64,000 nt of DNA from Nostoc sp. KVJ3 (GCF_026127265.1 NZ_WWFG01000002.1:2542001-2606000), one strand, 5' to 3'; positions 45,101-53,866 are shown, counted from the stretch's first letter. Notes: a model not told the origin generated them from the letters alone. A program made the numbers and translations.

Positions 45101-45303
45101 GGGCCCGGAACACAGTATTGCAACGTGCAGAACGCATCCAGCAAGAAGCCCAACGCCGTCTAGAACAGGTTAAGCATCAAGCACAGCGACAAGCCGAAGA
45201 AACCCGCAAAGCCGCAGCTACAGCTGCGTGGTGGTTGTTTGCCACAGCATCCGTTTCCGCCGTTTTCTCTGCATTAGGAGGAGCGATCGCTGCCAGACCG
45301 TAG
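42187..45303 (+). CDS. Large membrane protein with 98-residue helical repeats
   Basis: The 1038-residue protein has three membrane helices near the N-terminus (about 40-62, 97-119, 126-150). A long charged helical region follows, and a last hydrophobic segment (about 1015-1034, WWLFATASVSAVFSALGGA). The middle is a repeat series. Units begin Y-L with xLNPxGIxxDLxxLxxDP and end FDRDTLVxLLSQREDLSEEQVNxII. Unit starts at Tyr512, 610, 708, 806 and 904 are exactly 98 residues apart, and weaker units start at 416 and 220. I recognise no named family; such proteins are often labelled hypothetical. It may be a membrane-tethered scaffold. AGAAGGAAA precedes the ATG. A clear terminator follows. Confidence 0.85.
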   Translation: MLQSTEIMLGLYKPLLWLAQAPVDPSNITPAQASVLTSGPRFFVALISGVILAFAFQLVLTNLSLAAGISYLGHSSDSDSDSGEVGSLGGSIRKIGTAVGIWTLVTVTIALLIACFLAVKLSLVILDPGLGAILGLVIWGAYFLLLVWVSSTTVGSLIGSVVNTATSGFQAIMGTATAALGAKAVNNQVVATAEAAAAAIRRELGSGIDPGSIRENIEDYLEKLRPPELDVSKIRSDFENLLNDPQFKAIAGTPDIRNIDREKFIELVSSRTDLSKKDVSRISDTLYKVWQQVVSQHSPTEDRMGELMDYLKSLPAGQTKTDELNAKLDRLVAEIRGSKESDQKASTGPIQSTLQQGLSALTGIVLGRTDLSDLDVEKILGSLTTAKDKVTQQADKLGLPTPSQPYSPIRSDVENYLYNTYAWQLSSEKIAQEFRDVIYDPAADSGIVRRELERLSRNDFVKILQQRGLLTQTQIQRIADRLEVVRKDVLVTVIGIEEREIVQDLQRAVESYLLVTPKADLTPVGIEQNFKPLLQDPDADYETLTLRLAHIERQEIREILLERNDVQLYEVDSILDELEKQRDRVLVESKGLAEQAQYQAETLWLNVESYLRNTGKSELNPDAIRAEFKKLLEDPQAGITSIRARLSRFDRDTLVQLLSQREDLTEDQVNQIINAAEESWHNIRHTPQAVVDKAKEQYDSVTTTIADYLRNTGKQELNPEGIGRDLTKLFENPKEGAVALRRRLSQVDRDTLVKLLSQRQDLSEQQVNEIIDSTQNSIRNFVRAPRRLATRTQQRAETFKAYLEEYLRQTGKEELNPEGIKRDLQLLLHDPRVGVESFSDRLSQFDRSTIIALLKIREDISDEEAARIADSMVSVRDQFVEQVRNIQRGIQDAIDGVFARIRNYLNSLDRPELNYDSIKHDVRTFFDDPQAGFDALRDRLSSFDRDTLVAIMSSREDISEEDANRIIDQIERARNTVLQRAERIQQEAQRRLEQVKHQAQRQAEETRKAAATAAWWLFATASVSAVFSALGGAIAARP

Positions 45304-45331
45304 TTTAACAAGTTGTCTCCGCTAACTTTTA

Positions 45332-45356
45332 AGCCTCCCGTATCGGGAGGCTTTTC
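45332..45356 (+). terminator. Rho-independent terminator
   Basis: AGCCTCCCG/CGGGAGGCT arms with a three-base loop followed by TTTCT, 28 bp past the stop of the 1038-residue gene. Textbook form. Confidence 0.9.
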
Positions 45357-45502
45357 TAATGAAGGGATGAATTTATTTATGTAGGTACAATTTAATACTT
45401 CAAGTAATAATGAAGTAATAATTTACAGCAGTCCTTTGCTTCACTCTATTCGCAATGACAAGTGTTTAATCGGGAATTACATCACACATTAACAAAAAAT
45501 CT

Positions 45503-46696
45503 ATGCAGTTAATTAAAAAAAATAAAAAAATCTTCGCAATTACACGAGTTATTTACTTTCTTATCCCGATCATAATTATCATTTTCTTATTTACAAATTT
45601 ACCATCGAGTGCTGTTGAAGTTAGTAGCATAGATTTTATTGGAGAAGCCACTTTACCGAAAGGTTTAATCTTTAATAAAACCGAAGTTGGAGGTTTATCT
45701 GGAATTACATATAATGCAAAAAATAACCTTTATTATGCTATTTCTGATGATCGTGGACAGAAAGCTGCTGCCCGTTTCTACACCCTCAAAATCGACTTAA
45801 GCAAGGGTTATTTAAAAAAGAGTGGAGTTGTTGCCGTAAATGTTACCAAATTATTAAATGAAAATAATCAAACATTTCGTCCGGGAGAAACTGATACAGA
45901 AGGCATTGGATTAACGAATAAAGCAACTGTATTTATTTCTTCTGAAGGGGATGCTGCAAAATTAATTAACCCTTTTATTAAAGAGTTTTCACTATCTTCT
46001 GGCAAAGAAATTACAACACTTTCCATCCCAAACAAATTTTTGCCAGACAAAAATGGTAAACAAGGTATCCGCAACAATTTAGCTTTTGAAAGTCTCACCA
46101 TCACACCCGATAAAAAGCATCTATTTACAGCCACTGAAAATGCTCTAATTCAAGATGGTGTCGCAGCTAAACCTAACATCGGTAGCCCTTGCCGAATTTT
46201 GCAATACAACTTACTCAACAACCAGCCAGAAAAGGAATTTCTTTACCAAACAGAACCAGTTTCACCCTTTTTGAATCTGACTGGCAAATTCGCTAGTGGA
46301 TTACCCGATCTACTTGCTCTCGATAATCAAGGACACTTCTTAAGTTTAGAACGATCTTTTACTGGTTTAGGATTTGCTATTTCTTTATTTCAGGTTTCTT
46401 TAGAAGGATCTGATGATATTCATCAGATAGATAGTCTTTTAGCCGTTGATTCCAAAAATATTAAACCAGTTAAGAAAAAATTGCTCTTAGATTTGAGAAC
46501 TCTAGATGTACTACTAGACAACATCGAAGGGTTAACTCTTGGCCCTAAACTACCCGATGGTCAACAATCATTAATTCTCGTGAGTGATAACAATTTTAAC
46601 TCACTGCAACGTACCCAAATACTAGCCTTTAAAATTAAAATTGAAACACCACTAATCAGATTATTACGTCGGTTACTGCCGAATATCAACCCTTAA
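45503..46696 (+). CDS. Exported esterase-like (phytase-like domain) protein
   Basis: The 397-residue protein starts with a signal anchor or signal peptide (about residues 14-33, VIYFLIPIIIIIFLFTNL). It continues as a beta-propeller-like phytase-like domain: VGGLSGITYNAKNNLYYAISDDRGQ, RPGETDTEGIGL, FISSEGD, NLAFESLTITPDKKHLFTATE and DNIEGLTLGPKLPDGQQSLILVSDNNF. These are hallmarks of the esterase-like activity of phytase family. It probably hydrolyses phosphate or carboxyl esters outside the cytoplasm. The true substrate is unknown. Monocistronic. Confidence 0.85.
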   Translation: MQLIKKNKKIFAITRVIYFLIPIIIIIFLFTNLPSSAVEVSSIDFIGEATLPKGLIFNKTEVGGLSGITYNAKNNLYYAISDDRGQKAAARFYTLKIDLSKGYLKKSGVVAVNVTKLLNENNQTFRPGETDTEGIGLTNKATVFISSEGDAAKLINPFIKEFSLSSGKEITTLSIPNKFLPDKNGKQGIRNNLAFESLTITPDKKHLFTATENALIQDGVAAKPNIGSPCRILQYNLLNNQPEKEFLYQTEPVSPFLNLTGKFASGLPDLLALDNQGHFLSLERSFTGLGFAISLFQVSLEGSDDIHQIDSLLAVDSKNIKPVKKKLLLDLRTLDVLLDNIEGLTLGPKLPDGQQSLILVSDNNFNSLQRTQILAFKIKIETPLIRLLRRLLPNINP

Positions 46697-46983
46697 CTGT
46701 ACAGAGATTTCACGCCTTTACTGCTATTTATATGTTTGACGCTTATTCCTGTGTATTCACGGAATCTACTAGGCAACTTTATCTAGCCTATTCGTAGTTT
46801 CCGTGTAATTTCTCAACCGTATTCCTTAATAAATATGTTACATAATATTTAGGAAATTTTGCAGACAGATTAACCATGATGGCAGTATATGATTAATTTC
46901 CTACCAATTCTGATATTTTTTAGATTTAATTTTAGTGCTTAAGTAGACTTATTAAAGTAATTTGCCAAAAATATTTTTCATAA

Positions 46984-48615
46984 ATGATTTTTATGTCACA
47001 AAACAAAATTGAGAATATGGTAGGGCAAAAAGCGGAATTAGACAATTATATTGGGCAATTTTTAAATAATCGCTATTTAATCAGAGATTTGATTGGTAAA
47101 GGGGGGATGGGTAGAGTTTATTTAGCAGAAGATACTGCTAAAGGTGGAATGCCCATCGCAGTCAAAATTTTATCACTTAGTTTGGCGAACCAGCAAATGT
47201 CCCAACGCTTTGCCAGAGAGATTTTTATTGGCGCTCAATTGGGTCGTAAAAGTAAACATATTGTTCGCATCCTGAGTTATGGCGTTACTGAGGATAAGAC
47301 CCCCTTTTATGTAATGGAATACCTCCAAGGAAAAAATCTCAAACAAATTCTCAAAATTCAGCCCTTAACAATATCGAAATTTTTAGAGATTTGTAATCAA
47401 ATTTGTTTAGGTTTACAATGTGCCCACCAAGGTATCAGTCTCAAAGGAGAAATTTATCCTATTGTTCACAGGGATATAAAACCAGAAAACATATTTCTGA
47501 GTCAAGATAGTAAACAAGGAGAAATTGTCAAAATACTCGATTTTGGTATTGCCAAATTTTTAACAGAGCGAAGTGGGATGACTCTGACAGATTCTTTTAT
47601 TGGCAGTTTACCTTACTGTTCTCCAGAACACATGGAAGGGCGCAAATTACTAGATGTACGCTCTGATATTTACAGTTTAGGAGTACTAATGTTTGAGATG
47701 CTAACTGGGAAACATCCATTTCAGACAAAAAGTAACTCATTTGGTACTTGGTACCAAGCGCATCGTTTTCAAATGCCACCTACGGTTCAAGAAGTGAATC
47801 CGCAAGTCAAAATTCCGCAGGTGTTAGAAAAGATATTGATGAGTTGTTTAGCTAAAGAAGTAAGCGATCGCCCACAAAATATCAACCAAATATTAGAAGA
47901 TTTAGAAAAGGTTAATATTCAACTTAATAATATTATTTCTATAAATAACGATGAAATTGTCAAACTTTCTTTTCCGGCTCAATTAGTACCTGCAACTTTG
48001 TTATCAGAAAAAGAGTGTTTGCAGAGAAACTGGCCTAAAAATAAACCAATTGCGTCAATTGGTTTTCCCCATTTACTACAAACTCCTCAAAGACCCATAC
48101 CAACTTTTTGGGCAATGTTGCCTAAGCAAGAGATTACAAAATTTTTGGATAAAATACATGGTACTGAATTTATTAGTCAAGTTAATGTATACCCGATGCT
48201 ATTGTGGGTAACAATACTATATGATACACAGCCCTCTATGACTAAATGGCTGCCTTATTTTCTGGATTTTAAAGATCATAAAGGGCAGAATATAGCACGT
48301 AGTTTAGCAGAAGTAGGCTACTATCATTTACTATTTTTTTCCCTTGAAGATCCAACCCGTTGCTCTCATGTAACAACCTTAAGCCTCACGGCTAATCAGC
48401 GCCAGCAACTTGTAGATTGGTTAGATACAAGTCAACAGTCAAATGAATTAATTTTGCCTAATCAAGCCAAAAATCTTCTAAAAATAGAGTACGAGAAACT
48501 GAAAGCAGATATATTACGAAACTTAGCCGCAGTCCCAAAAGCTGAGAAAGAAGGGTTAAAAAATTGGATAGATAAATTTTTGGAGATTTTCTTTAAGTTT
48601 TTATCCCGTCCTTGA
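46984..48615 (+). CDS. Ser/Thr protein kinase with novel C-terminal domain (copy 1)
   Basis: The 543-residue protein has a complete PknB-type kinase domain (about residues 30-300). It includes the Gly loop LIGKGGMGRVYLAED, IAVKIL (Lys), IVHRDIKPENIF, ILDFGIAKF and YCSPEHMEG. The activation loop is short. There is no membrane helix. The C-terminal 200 residues (from WPKNKPIASIGFPHLL through YPMLLWVTILYDTQPSMTKW) match only the C-terminus of the next gene here, and I recognise no known family. A cytoplasmic signalling kinase is likely. An in-frame ATG at 46993 is an alternative start. Confidence 0.92.
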   Translation: MIFMSQNKIENMVGQKAELDNYIGQFLNNRYLIRDLIGKGGMGRVYLAEDTAKGGMPIAVKILSLSLANQQMSQRFAREIFIGAQLGRKSKHIVRILSYGVTEDKTPFYVMEYLQGKNLKQILKIQPLTISKFLEICNQICLGLQCAHQGISLKGEIYPIVHRDIKPENIFLSQDSKQGEIVKILDFGIAKFLTERSGMTLTDSFIGSLPYCSPEHMEGRKLLDVRSDIYSLGVLMFEMLTGKHPFQTKSNSFGTWYQAHRFQMPPTVQEVNPQVKIPQVLEKILMSCLAKEVSDRPQNINQILEDLEKVNIQLNNIISINNDEIVKLSFPAQLVPATLLSEKECLQRNWPKNKPIASIGFPHLLQTPQRPIPTFWAMLPKQEITKFLDKIHGTEFISQVNVYPMLLWVTILYDTQPSMTKWLPYFLDFKDHKGQNIARSLAEVGYYHLLFFSLEDPTRCSHVTTLSLTANQRQQLVDWLDTSQQSNELILPNQAKNLLKIEYEKLKADILRNLAAVPKAEKEGLKNWIDKFLEIFFKFLSRP

Positions 48616-48710
48616 AAATCTGATTTCAAAATGTTTGTCACCATTAACTAATTATATTTTTCCGTGTGTATTGCTAACCTTAAATAGACTCATTAGCAGA
48701 GGTGAACAAA

Positions 48711-50237
48711 GTGAATCAAAGCCCATTTATATCTCCAAATAGTAAGGGCTTGCTTGCTAATCGTTATCAAATCAAGCAATTAATTGGTAGCGGTGGCATG
48801 GGTGAAGTTTTCTTAGCAAATGATATTTTGTTAGGAGGCATACCAGTTGCTATCAAGTTTTTGACTCAGACTGTTGTCAATACAAAAATGCAACAAGACT
48901 TTGCTCGTGAAGCTTTAATGAGTGCAGCTTTGAGTCAAAAGAGTTTACATATAGTGCGGGCCTATGATTATGGTGTGAATGAGAAAGGCAAACCATACTA
49001 CGTTATGGAATATCTTTGTGGCAAGAGTTTAAAGGATTTAATTCCTTTATCACTATCTATGTTTTTGACTCTCTCCCGCCAAATTTGTTTGGGCTTACAG
49101 TGCGCCCATCAAGGCATTAACGTTGATGGCAAAATTTGCCCGTTAGTTCATCGAGATATCAAACCTGCCAATATATTAGTTATTCCCGATCCGATATTGG
49201 GTCAGTTAGTTAAAATTCTCGATTTTGGGATTGCTAGATTTTTAAATTATGTGTCAACAGCTAGTACAAGCAATGGATTTAATGGCACTTTGCCCTATTG
49301 TTCTCCAGAACAGCTAGATGGGGAAAAATTAGATAGCCGCTCTGATATTTATAGTCTGGGGGTGATGATGTTTGAAATGCTCACAGGCAAAAAACCCTGG
49401 GAACCAGAAACAGATTACTTTGGTGCTTGGTATAAAGCACATCACTTTGAAGCGCCAAAAACGATCGCAGATGTTAAACCCTCTCTGAAAATACCTCAGA
49501 AGCTAAATAATTTAATCATGTCTTGTCTAGCAAAAAAAGCAAGCGATCGCCCCCAAAATATCGCTCAAATCCTACAAGTTTTAAATAGCTTAGAACAGTC
49601 AAATTCTAACACTTTACCTCCAAAATTAGCCTCTAGTCCCATTCTTAACTATCCTTTCAACTCTGGATTACCAATTGCAGTAGAACAAAGCTGTCAACAA
49701 CTTTTGTGGCCTCAAAATAAACCAGTTCAAGAAATTGTTTTTCCCCAGCTTACAGACACTACACAAGGATCTATCACAGCACTATGGTTAATGTTGTCTA
49801 AAGAAGAAATCAAAAACTATGCCCTTTCTACCTCTTACAACCAATTTATCTTTGTGACATCCCCTCACCCGATGTTGTTGTGGGTGACTGTACTCTACAA
49901 TCGGAAATTGGCTCCTAAGTGGCTACCGTGCTACTTAGATATGCAAAATCCCCAAAATCTTCGGCTGGTAAGTTTACTGGCTGAAAATGAACACTATGCT
50001 TTGATTTTCTTTACTCTGGAAGCACCACATTCCTGTACGAGCGTTCTCAGCAGTCGCATTGAGCCAACTCAGCGACAAATGTTGAAAACCTGGGTGCAAC
50101 AGAGTCATCACCTACCACCCGCTTCTCAACCCCAGTTGAGCAAACAGCTATTAAAGCAGCAGTATAAACAAATGCAATCCCGAATATTGCAGCATCTGGA
50201 ATCCAAACCCCAGGTTGTATTATCACGGTCTATTTAA
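48711..50237 (+). CDS. Ser/Thr protein kinase with novel C-terminal domain (copy 2)
   Basis: Paralogue of the preceding kinase, about 95 bp downstream. The motifs LIGSGGMGEVFLAND, VAIKFL, LVHRDIKPANIL, ILDFGIARF and YCSPEQLDG are intact. The C-terminal domain again reads WPQNKPVQEIVFPQL, ALWLMLSKEEI, HPMLLWVTVLYNRKLAPKWLP and HYALIFFTLEAPHSC. The start is probably GTG at 48711, eight bases after AGAGG (48698-48702). A GTG at 48702 overlaps that site. The pair looks like an old tandem duplication, since the kinase domains are clearly diverged. Substrates cannot be inferred. Confidence 0.92.
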   Translation: MNQSPFISPNSKGLLANRYQIKQLIGSGGMGEVFLANDILLGGIPVAIKFLTQTVVNTKMQQDFAREALMSAALSQKSLHIVRAYDYGVNEKGKPYYVMEYLCGKSLKDLIPLSLSMFLTLSRQICLGLQCAHQGINVDGKICPLVHRDIKPANILVIPDPILGQLVKILDFGIARFLNYVSTASTSNGFNGTLPYCSPEQLDGEKLDSRSDIYSLGVMMFEMLTGKKPWEPETDYFGAWYKAHHFEAPKTIADVKPSLKIPQKLNNLIMSCLAKKASDRPQNIAQILQVLNSLEQSNSNTLPPKLASSPILNYPFNSGLPIAVEQSCQQLLWPQNKPVQEIVFPQLTDTTQGSITALWLMLSKEEIKNYALSTSYNQFIFVTSPHPMLLWVTVLYNRKLAPKWLPCYLDMQNPQNLRLVSLLAENEHYALIFFTLEAPHSCTSVLSSRIEPTQRQMLKTWVQQSHHLPPASQPQLSKQLLKQQYKQMQSRILQHLESKPQVVLSRSI

Positions 50238-50263
50238 CGAAAAATTCGCATCTTAGAGAGACT

Positions 50264-50363
50264 AGCACCGCAGGGCGGAATTAAAAATTAAAAATTAAAA
50301 ACGAATACAGCATGAGGGTTTCATTGATTTGGAATGGGTGGTTTATTTCCGCCGCACTGTACT
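50264..50363. mobile_element. 107-bp palindromic element, copy 2 (inverted)
   Basis: Reverse-complement of the 8460-8566 element: AGCACCGCAGGGCGGAATT at one end and TTCCGCCGCACTGTACT at the other. The internal heptanucleotide run has three units here against four in copy 1. The unique middle (CAGCATGAGGGTTTCATTGA) is identical. It lies between a kinase gene and tRNA-Asp. Confidence 0.75.
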
Positions 50364-50447
50364 AGGCAAAAATAATTCCTAATTCCCCACTCCAAAACAC
50401 TTGACAAGTTAAAAAAAAATAGTGATAATAGCAAAGTTGACAAACAA

Positions 50448-50521
50448 GGGACTGTAGTTCAATTGGTTAGAGCACCGCCCTGTCACGGCGGAAGTTGCGG
50501 GTTCGAGCCCCGTCAGTCCCG
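50448..50521 (+). tRNA. tRNA-Asp (anticodon GTC)
   Basis: Acceptor stem GGGACTG/CAGTCCC, D arm GTTCAATTGGTTAGAGC, anticodon stem CCGCC/GGCGG around loop CTGTCAC (anticodon GTC) and T arm GGGTTCGAGCCC. The discriminator G at 50521 is as expected for tRNA-Asp. CCA is not encoded. Confidence 0.97.
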
Positions 50522-50658
50522 TTTTAAATTTATTGGTATTGACTCACCGAACTGAACCTGGGTGATTTTAATTTTGAATTACCCAAAGGGATCAACTCTG
50601 AATTCCGAGTTTGAATATAAGCTACATTTATCATGCTTTGCAAAAGAGAGAATTAACT

Positions 50659-52104
50659 GTGACTGTTAGAGTCCGTCTTGCACCGAGTCCAACCGGAAAT
50701 TTACATATCGGTACAGCTAGAACGGCTGTATTTAACTGGCTATTTGCCCGTCACCACGGCGGGAAATTTATATTGCGAATAGAAGACACAGACCTAGAGC
50801 GATCGCGTCCCGAATACACCGACAATATTCTTGAAGGACTGCGCTGGCTAGGGCTGAACTGGGATGAAGGGCCATTTTTCCAATCCCAACGCCTGGATCT
50901 TTATAAAGAAGTAGTGCAAAAACTGTTAGATCGAGGATTAGCCTATCGCTGCTACACCACCAGCGAGGAACTTGAGGCCCTAAGAGTTGCCCAAAAAGCT
51001 AGAGGCGAAGCTCCCCGCTATGACAACCGTCACCGCAACCTCACCCCAGAACAACGCGCCGCTTTTGAAGCAGAGGGTCGTTCTTCTGTGATTCGTTTCA
51101 AAATCGAAGATGGGCGAGAAATTGTCTGGAATGACCTAGTAAGGGGGAAAGTGTCTTGGCGAGGTAGCGATTTAGGTGGTGATATGGTTATCGTCCGTGC
51201 TTCAGAAGAGGGTAGCGGTCAACCACTATACAACTTTGTCGTTGTAGTGGATGACATCGATATGCAAATTACCCATGTGATTCGCGGAGAAGACCACATT
51301 GCCAACACCGCCAAGCAAATTTTACTATATGAAGCAATTGGTGCAAAAATTCCAGAGTTCTCCCACACGCCGCTAATTTTGAACATGGAAGGACGCAAGC
51401 TTTCTAAGCGGGATGGTGTCACTTCCATTTCGGAATTTCAGAAAATGGGTTTTACTCCTGAAGGCTTGGTCAATTACATGACATTGCTGGGTTGGTCGCC
51501 ACCCGACTCGACGCAAGAAATATTTACCTTAGAAACAGCAGCCAAAGAATTTGGCTTTGAACGGGTAAATAAAGCCGGTGCAAAGTTTGACTGGGACAAG
51601 CTGGATTGGTTGAACAGTCAGTATATCCACAATACGCCAGTAGATAAACTGACAGATTTACTCATACCCTTTTGGGAAGCGGCTGGGTATAAATTTGATA
51701 CTGCAAGAAATCGCTCCTGGTTAGAGCAGTTAGTAACTTTAATTAGCCAAAGTTTGACTCGTTTAGTAGATGCAGTACCTCAAAGCCAACTGTTTTTTAG
51801 TGATACAGTTGAATTTAGCGAAGAAGGTAGTACACAACTGAAGCAAGAAGGTTCTACTGCTGTGCTTGAGGCAATTGTCACAGCTTTAGAAAATCAGCCG
51901 CAACTGTCGGAAGCTGCTGCTCAGGATATTATTAAACAAGTGGTGAAAGAGCAAAAGGTTAAAAAAGGTTTGGTAATGCGATCGCTCCGAGCAGCCTTAA
52001 CTGGAGATGTTCATGGCCCCGACCTCATTCAATCTTGGTTACTACTAAATCAGATTGGTTTAGATAAGTCGCGCTTGAGTAGGGCAATAACAGAAGCTAA
52101 TTAG
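50659..52104 (+). CDS. gltX: Glutamyl-tRNA synthetase
   Basis: From GTG at 50659 this is a 481-residue class I synthetase that charges tRNA-Glu. In cyanobacteria it probably also mischarges tRNA-Gln for the amidotransferase route, and it feeds tetrapyrrole synthesis. The HIGH-like motif is LHIGTARTA (His16), and KLSKR (residues 247-251) is the KMSKS-like loop. IEDTDLERSRPEY and VIRGEDHIANTAKQ are conserved. An upstream ATG at 50611 would add 16 residues (MNISYIYHALQKRELT) that no family member needs, and GAGAG before the GTG supports the shorter form. It lies 137 bp after tRNA-Asp. Confidence 0.97.
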   Translation: MTVRVRLAPSPTGNLHIGTARTAVFNWLFARHHGGKFILRIEDTDLERSRPEYTDNILEGLRWLGLNWDEGPFFQSQRLDLYKEVVQKLLDRGLAYRCYTTSEELEALRVAQKARGEAPRYDNRHRNLTPEQRAAFEAEGRSSVIRFKIEDGREIVWNDLVRGKVSWRGSDLGGDMVIVRASEEGSGQPLYNFVVVVDDIDMQITHVIRGEDHIANTAKQILLYEAIGAKIPEFSHTPLILNMEGRKLSKRDGVTSISEFQKMGFTPEGLVNYMTLLGWSPPDSTQEIFTLETAAKEFGFERVNKAGAKFDWDKLDWLNSQYIHNTPVDKLTDLLIPFWEAAGYKFDTARNRSWLEQLVTLISQSLTRLVDAVPQSQLFFSDTVEFSEEGSTQLKQEGSTAVLEAIVTALENQPQLSEAAAQDIIKQVVKEQKVKKGLVMRSLRAALTGDVHGPDLIQSWLLLNQIGLDKSRLSRAITEAN

Positions 52105-52140
52105 CGATTACTTCCAGATTTTAGAAATATTTTAGATTTT

Positions 52141-52164
52141 AGGGGCGCACGTTTGTGCGCCCCT
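52141..52164 (+). terminator. Hairpin after gltX
   Basis: AGGGGCGCAC/GTGCGCCCCT arms with a four-base loop begin 36 bp past the stop. The following bases are not T-rich, so termination is probable but not certain. Confidence 0.6.
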
Positions 52165-52184
52165 ATCCATCAGGTAGAGCAACT

Positions 52185-52530
52185 TTGACATCCTCTCCGC
52201 CGTAGAACGGCGAAGATTCCCAAACCTCACGATTTAGGTTTCTGCTTCTTCCCCTTTGGGTTCGCCGGTTGCTCCAATTTGGGAGACCCCAAGACCGCAC
52301 CGGACTCACCATTTCTGGGGTTTCGCAACTGCCTCTACCCTCAAGGAGTTTTTCGGTCTTATGTTCGCTCCACAGACTTTAGGCTTATGCCTTCCCGCAA
52401 GCCCTACGGTATTCAAGAAAAATGTTTGTGTTTTGGACTTGGTTATCGTCCCAACTTTTTAAATATACAACATTACACCAACAATATAAAGCCGTCGTTC
52501 TACGACGGGGTTTTAAACCCATTTCTCTGA
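52185..52530 (-). mobile_element. IS200/IS605-type remnant (palindrome-associated element)
   Basis: Two unlike end hairpins bound about 345 bp: CGCCGTAGAACGGCG at 52199-52213 and CCGTCGTTCTACGACGG at 52492-52508. No intact transposase frame lies between. The inside (read on the minus strand) has TGAGTCCGGTGCGGTCTTGG followed by GGTCTCCCAAATTGGAGC, text of the kind found downstream of tnpB genes. It is thus probably a transposase-less derivative that keeps the end structures. Short open frames inside (52256-52530) are not called. Confidence 0.6.
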
Positions 52531-52672
52531 TAAGAACAAAAAATCATTGACTAATTACGAATGAATTATCCCCAACTTTAAATCTAAAATAGGTAGTCAA
52601 TTCTCCTCATTTTGGGAACTTGGTGTGTAAAAATCATGTCTTCAAAAACACTTAGAAGCAAACGTAATTACA

Positions 52673-53167
52673 ATGCCGACAAAAGCGCTCAATAGAGGGA
52701 TGAGATTATCATTCATGATAGTTACGCTCTTCATCACATTGACAGTTAATGCTGTGACTGATGCTCAAGAAGCGCCAACGATATTTGGAGATTTAACTAT
52801 TAGTCCGCAGTTTTCGCCAGACCCTCTGACAGTTCGCGGGATGAGTGGTGGTTCAATATCTGGGAATCAAGTAGGTGGAAGAAGTGAAACAGCCACTGGC
52901 CCTTGTACTGGATTTGTTGATGAAACACCAGACCACACATTAGTGCTAACAAGTAAATTTGACTACCTGAAGCTGCAAGTGCAAAGCCCTGAAGACACCA
53001 CCATCATTATCAAGGGGCCTGGTGGTACTTGGTGCAATGATGATTTTGATGGCAAAAATGCCGGCATTGTTGGAGAATGGCTACCTGGAAGTTATCAAAT
53101 CTGGGTTGGTTCCTACCAAAAAGGTAAGTATCTTCCTTATACTCTCAAAATTACAGAAGTTAAGTAA
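52673..53167 (+). CDS. Exported protein, possible PPC-like beta domain
   Basis: The 164-residue product has a Sec signal peptide (MRLSFMIVTLFITLTVNAVTDAQE region, cleavage near residue 31). The mature part contains GPCTGFVDETPDHTLVLTS, FDYLKLQVQSPEDTTIIIKGPGG and WCNDDFDGKNAGIVGEWLPGSYQIWVGSY. The order DHTLxL, LxLxVxS, DTTLxIxGPxG, WCxDD and GxYxIWVGSY resembles pre-peptidase C-terminal (PPC-like) domains, usually attached to secreted enzymes but here free-standing. Two cysteines could pair. It is flanked on both sides by IS200/IS605-type remnants, which may have carried it, though its composition is ordinary. An in-frame ATG 9 codons on gives MRLSF. Confidence 0.75.
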   Translation: MPTKALNRGMRLSFMIVTLFITLTVNAVTDAQEAPTIFGDLTISPQFSPDPLTVRGMSGGSISGNQVGGRSETATGPCTGFVDETPDHTLVLTSKFDYLKLQVQSPEDTTIIIKGPGGTWCNDDFDGKNAGIVGEWLPGSYQIWVGSYQKGKYLPYTLKITEVK

Positions 53168-53174
53168 AGCAGTG

Positions 53175-53565
53175 AACTACCACGCCGTAAGACGGACGTA
53201 GCTCTCCCAATTCATCGGGAATAGCCTCCAGAACTGCTTAATTCTATTGGTCTTACATTCCCTCCTCTTGTCAGGAGTCCTGGTTCCCAAGACCCAAATT
53301 TTTTTCTTGTAACACTTACCTATACAGCTTGGTTTTCGCTTACGGCATTGGTGGCCAAGACCCAATAATTTTATCAGAAAATTTTGGTGCTGTCTTGCAA
53401 AGTTGCTCCTCTACAGCGCTCCGCGCATCCTTCGGCGGGGGAAACCCCAAGACCGCACTTTGCGCTTCGTCATACATCCAGTATTGTTAAAACAATACTG
53501 GATGCAATCCTCACCCCCCGCTCACAATCCCCACCTTATGAGTACATTGAAGGTGGGGACTTCCG
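53175..53565 (+). mobile_element. Second IS200/IS605-type remnant
   Basis: The left end has CCGTAAGACGG in a TGAACTACCACGCCGT context. The right end has the hairpin CCCCACCTT/AAGGTGGGG (53531-53561) followed by ACTTCCGCGAC, a typical right-end text. Inside are a perfect CATCCAGTATTGTT/AACAATACTGGATG palindrome (53474-53503) and a dispersed repeat (AGTTGCTCC ... CCCCAAGACCGCAC). No transposase frame survives. The remainder, 53566-53866, has C-rich repeat text and no called gene. Confidence 0.6.
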
Positions 53566-53866
53566 CGACAAGTTAAGAATTGGGAATTGGGCATTGGGAA
53601 GAAACTTGTTCAATAATTCCCCCTGTCTCCCCTGTCTCCCTCATCTCCCTTATATCGTGCGATTTTGTATTAAAATTAAGTTAACTTTGATTAAGATTCT
53701 TGTTGGCATTGCCATAATACTCTGGTTGGCTTATGGCAGTGCATATAAGAGATCGAATTAAACAAAATGGATTTATAGACATCCGTTTAACAGCTTAAAG
53801 TGACAGAGTGATTAACATTCGGTTGCTAATACTGACGAGTTGTATAGGCATCTAGAGGCAATTAAA

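Noticed and set aside
52256..52530. Two overlapping + strand frames
   Set aside because: They lie within the IS200/IS605-type remnant and read through its end hairpin; not genes.
53384..53761. 125-residue + strand frame after the exported-protein gene
   Set aside because: Made of the second IS200/IS605-type remnant and C-rich repeat text.
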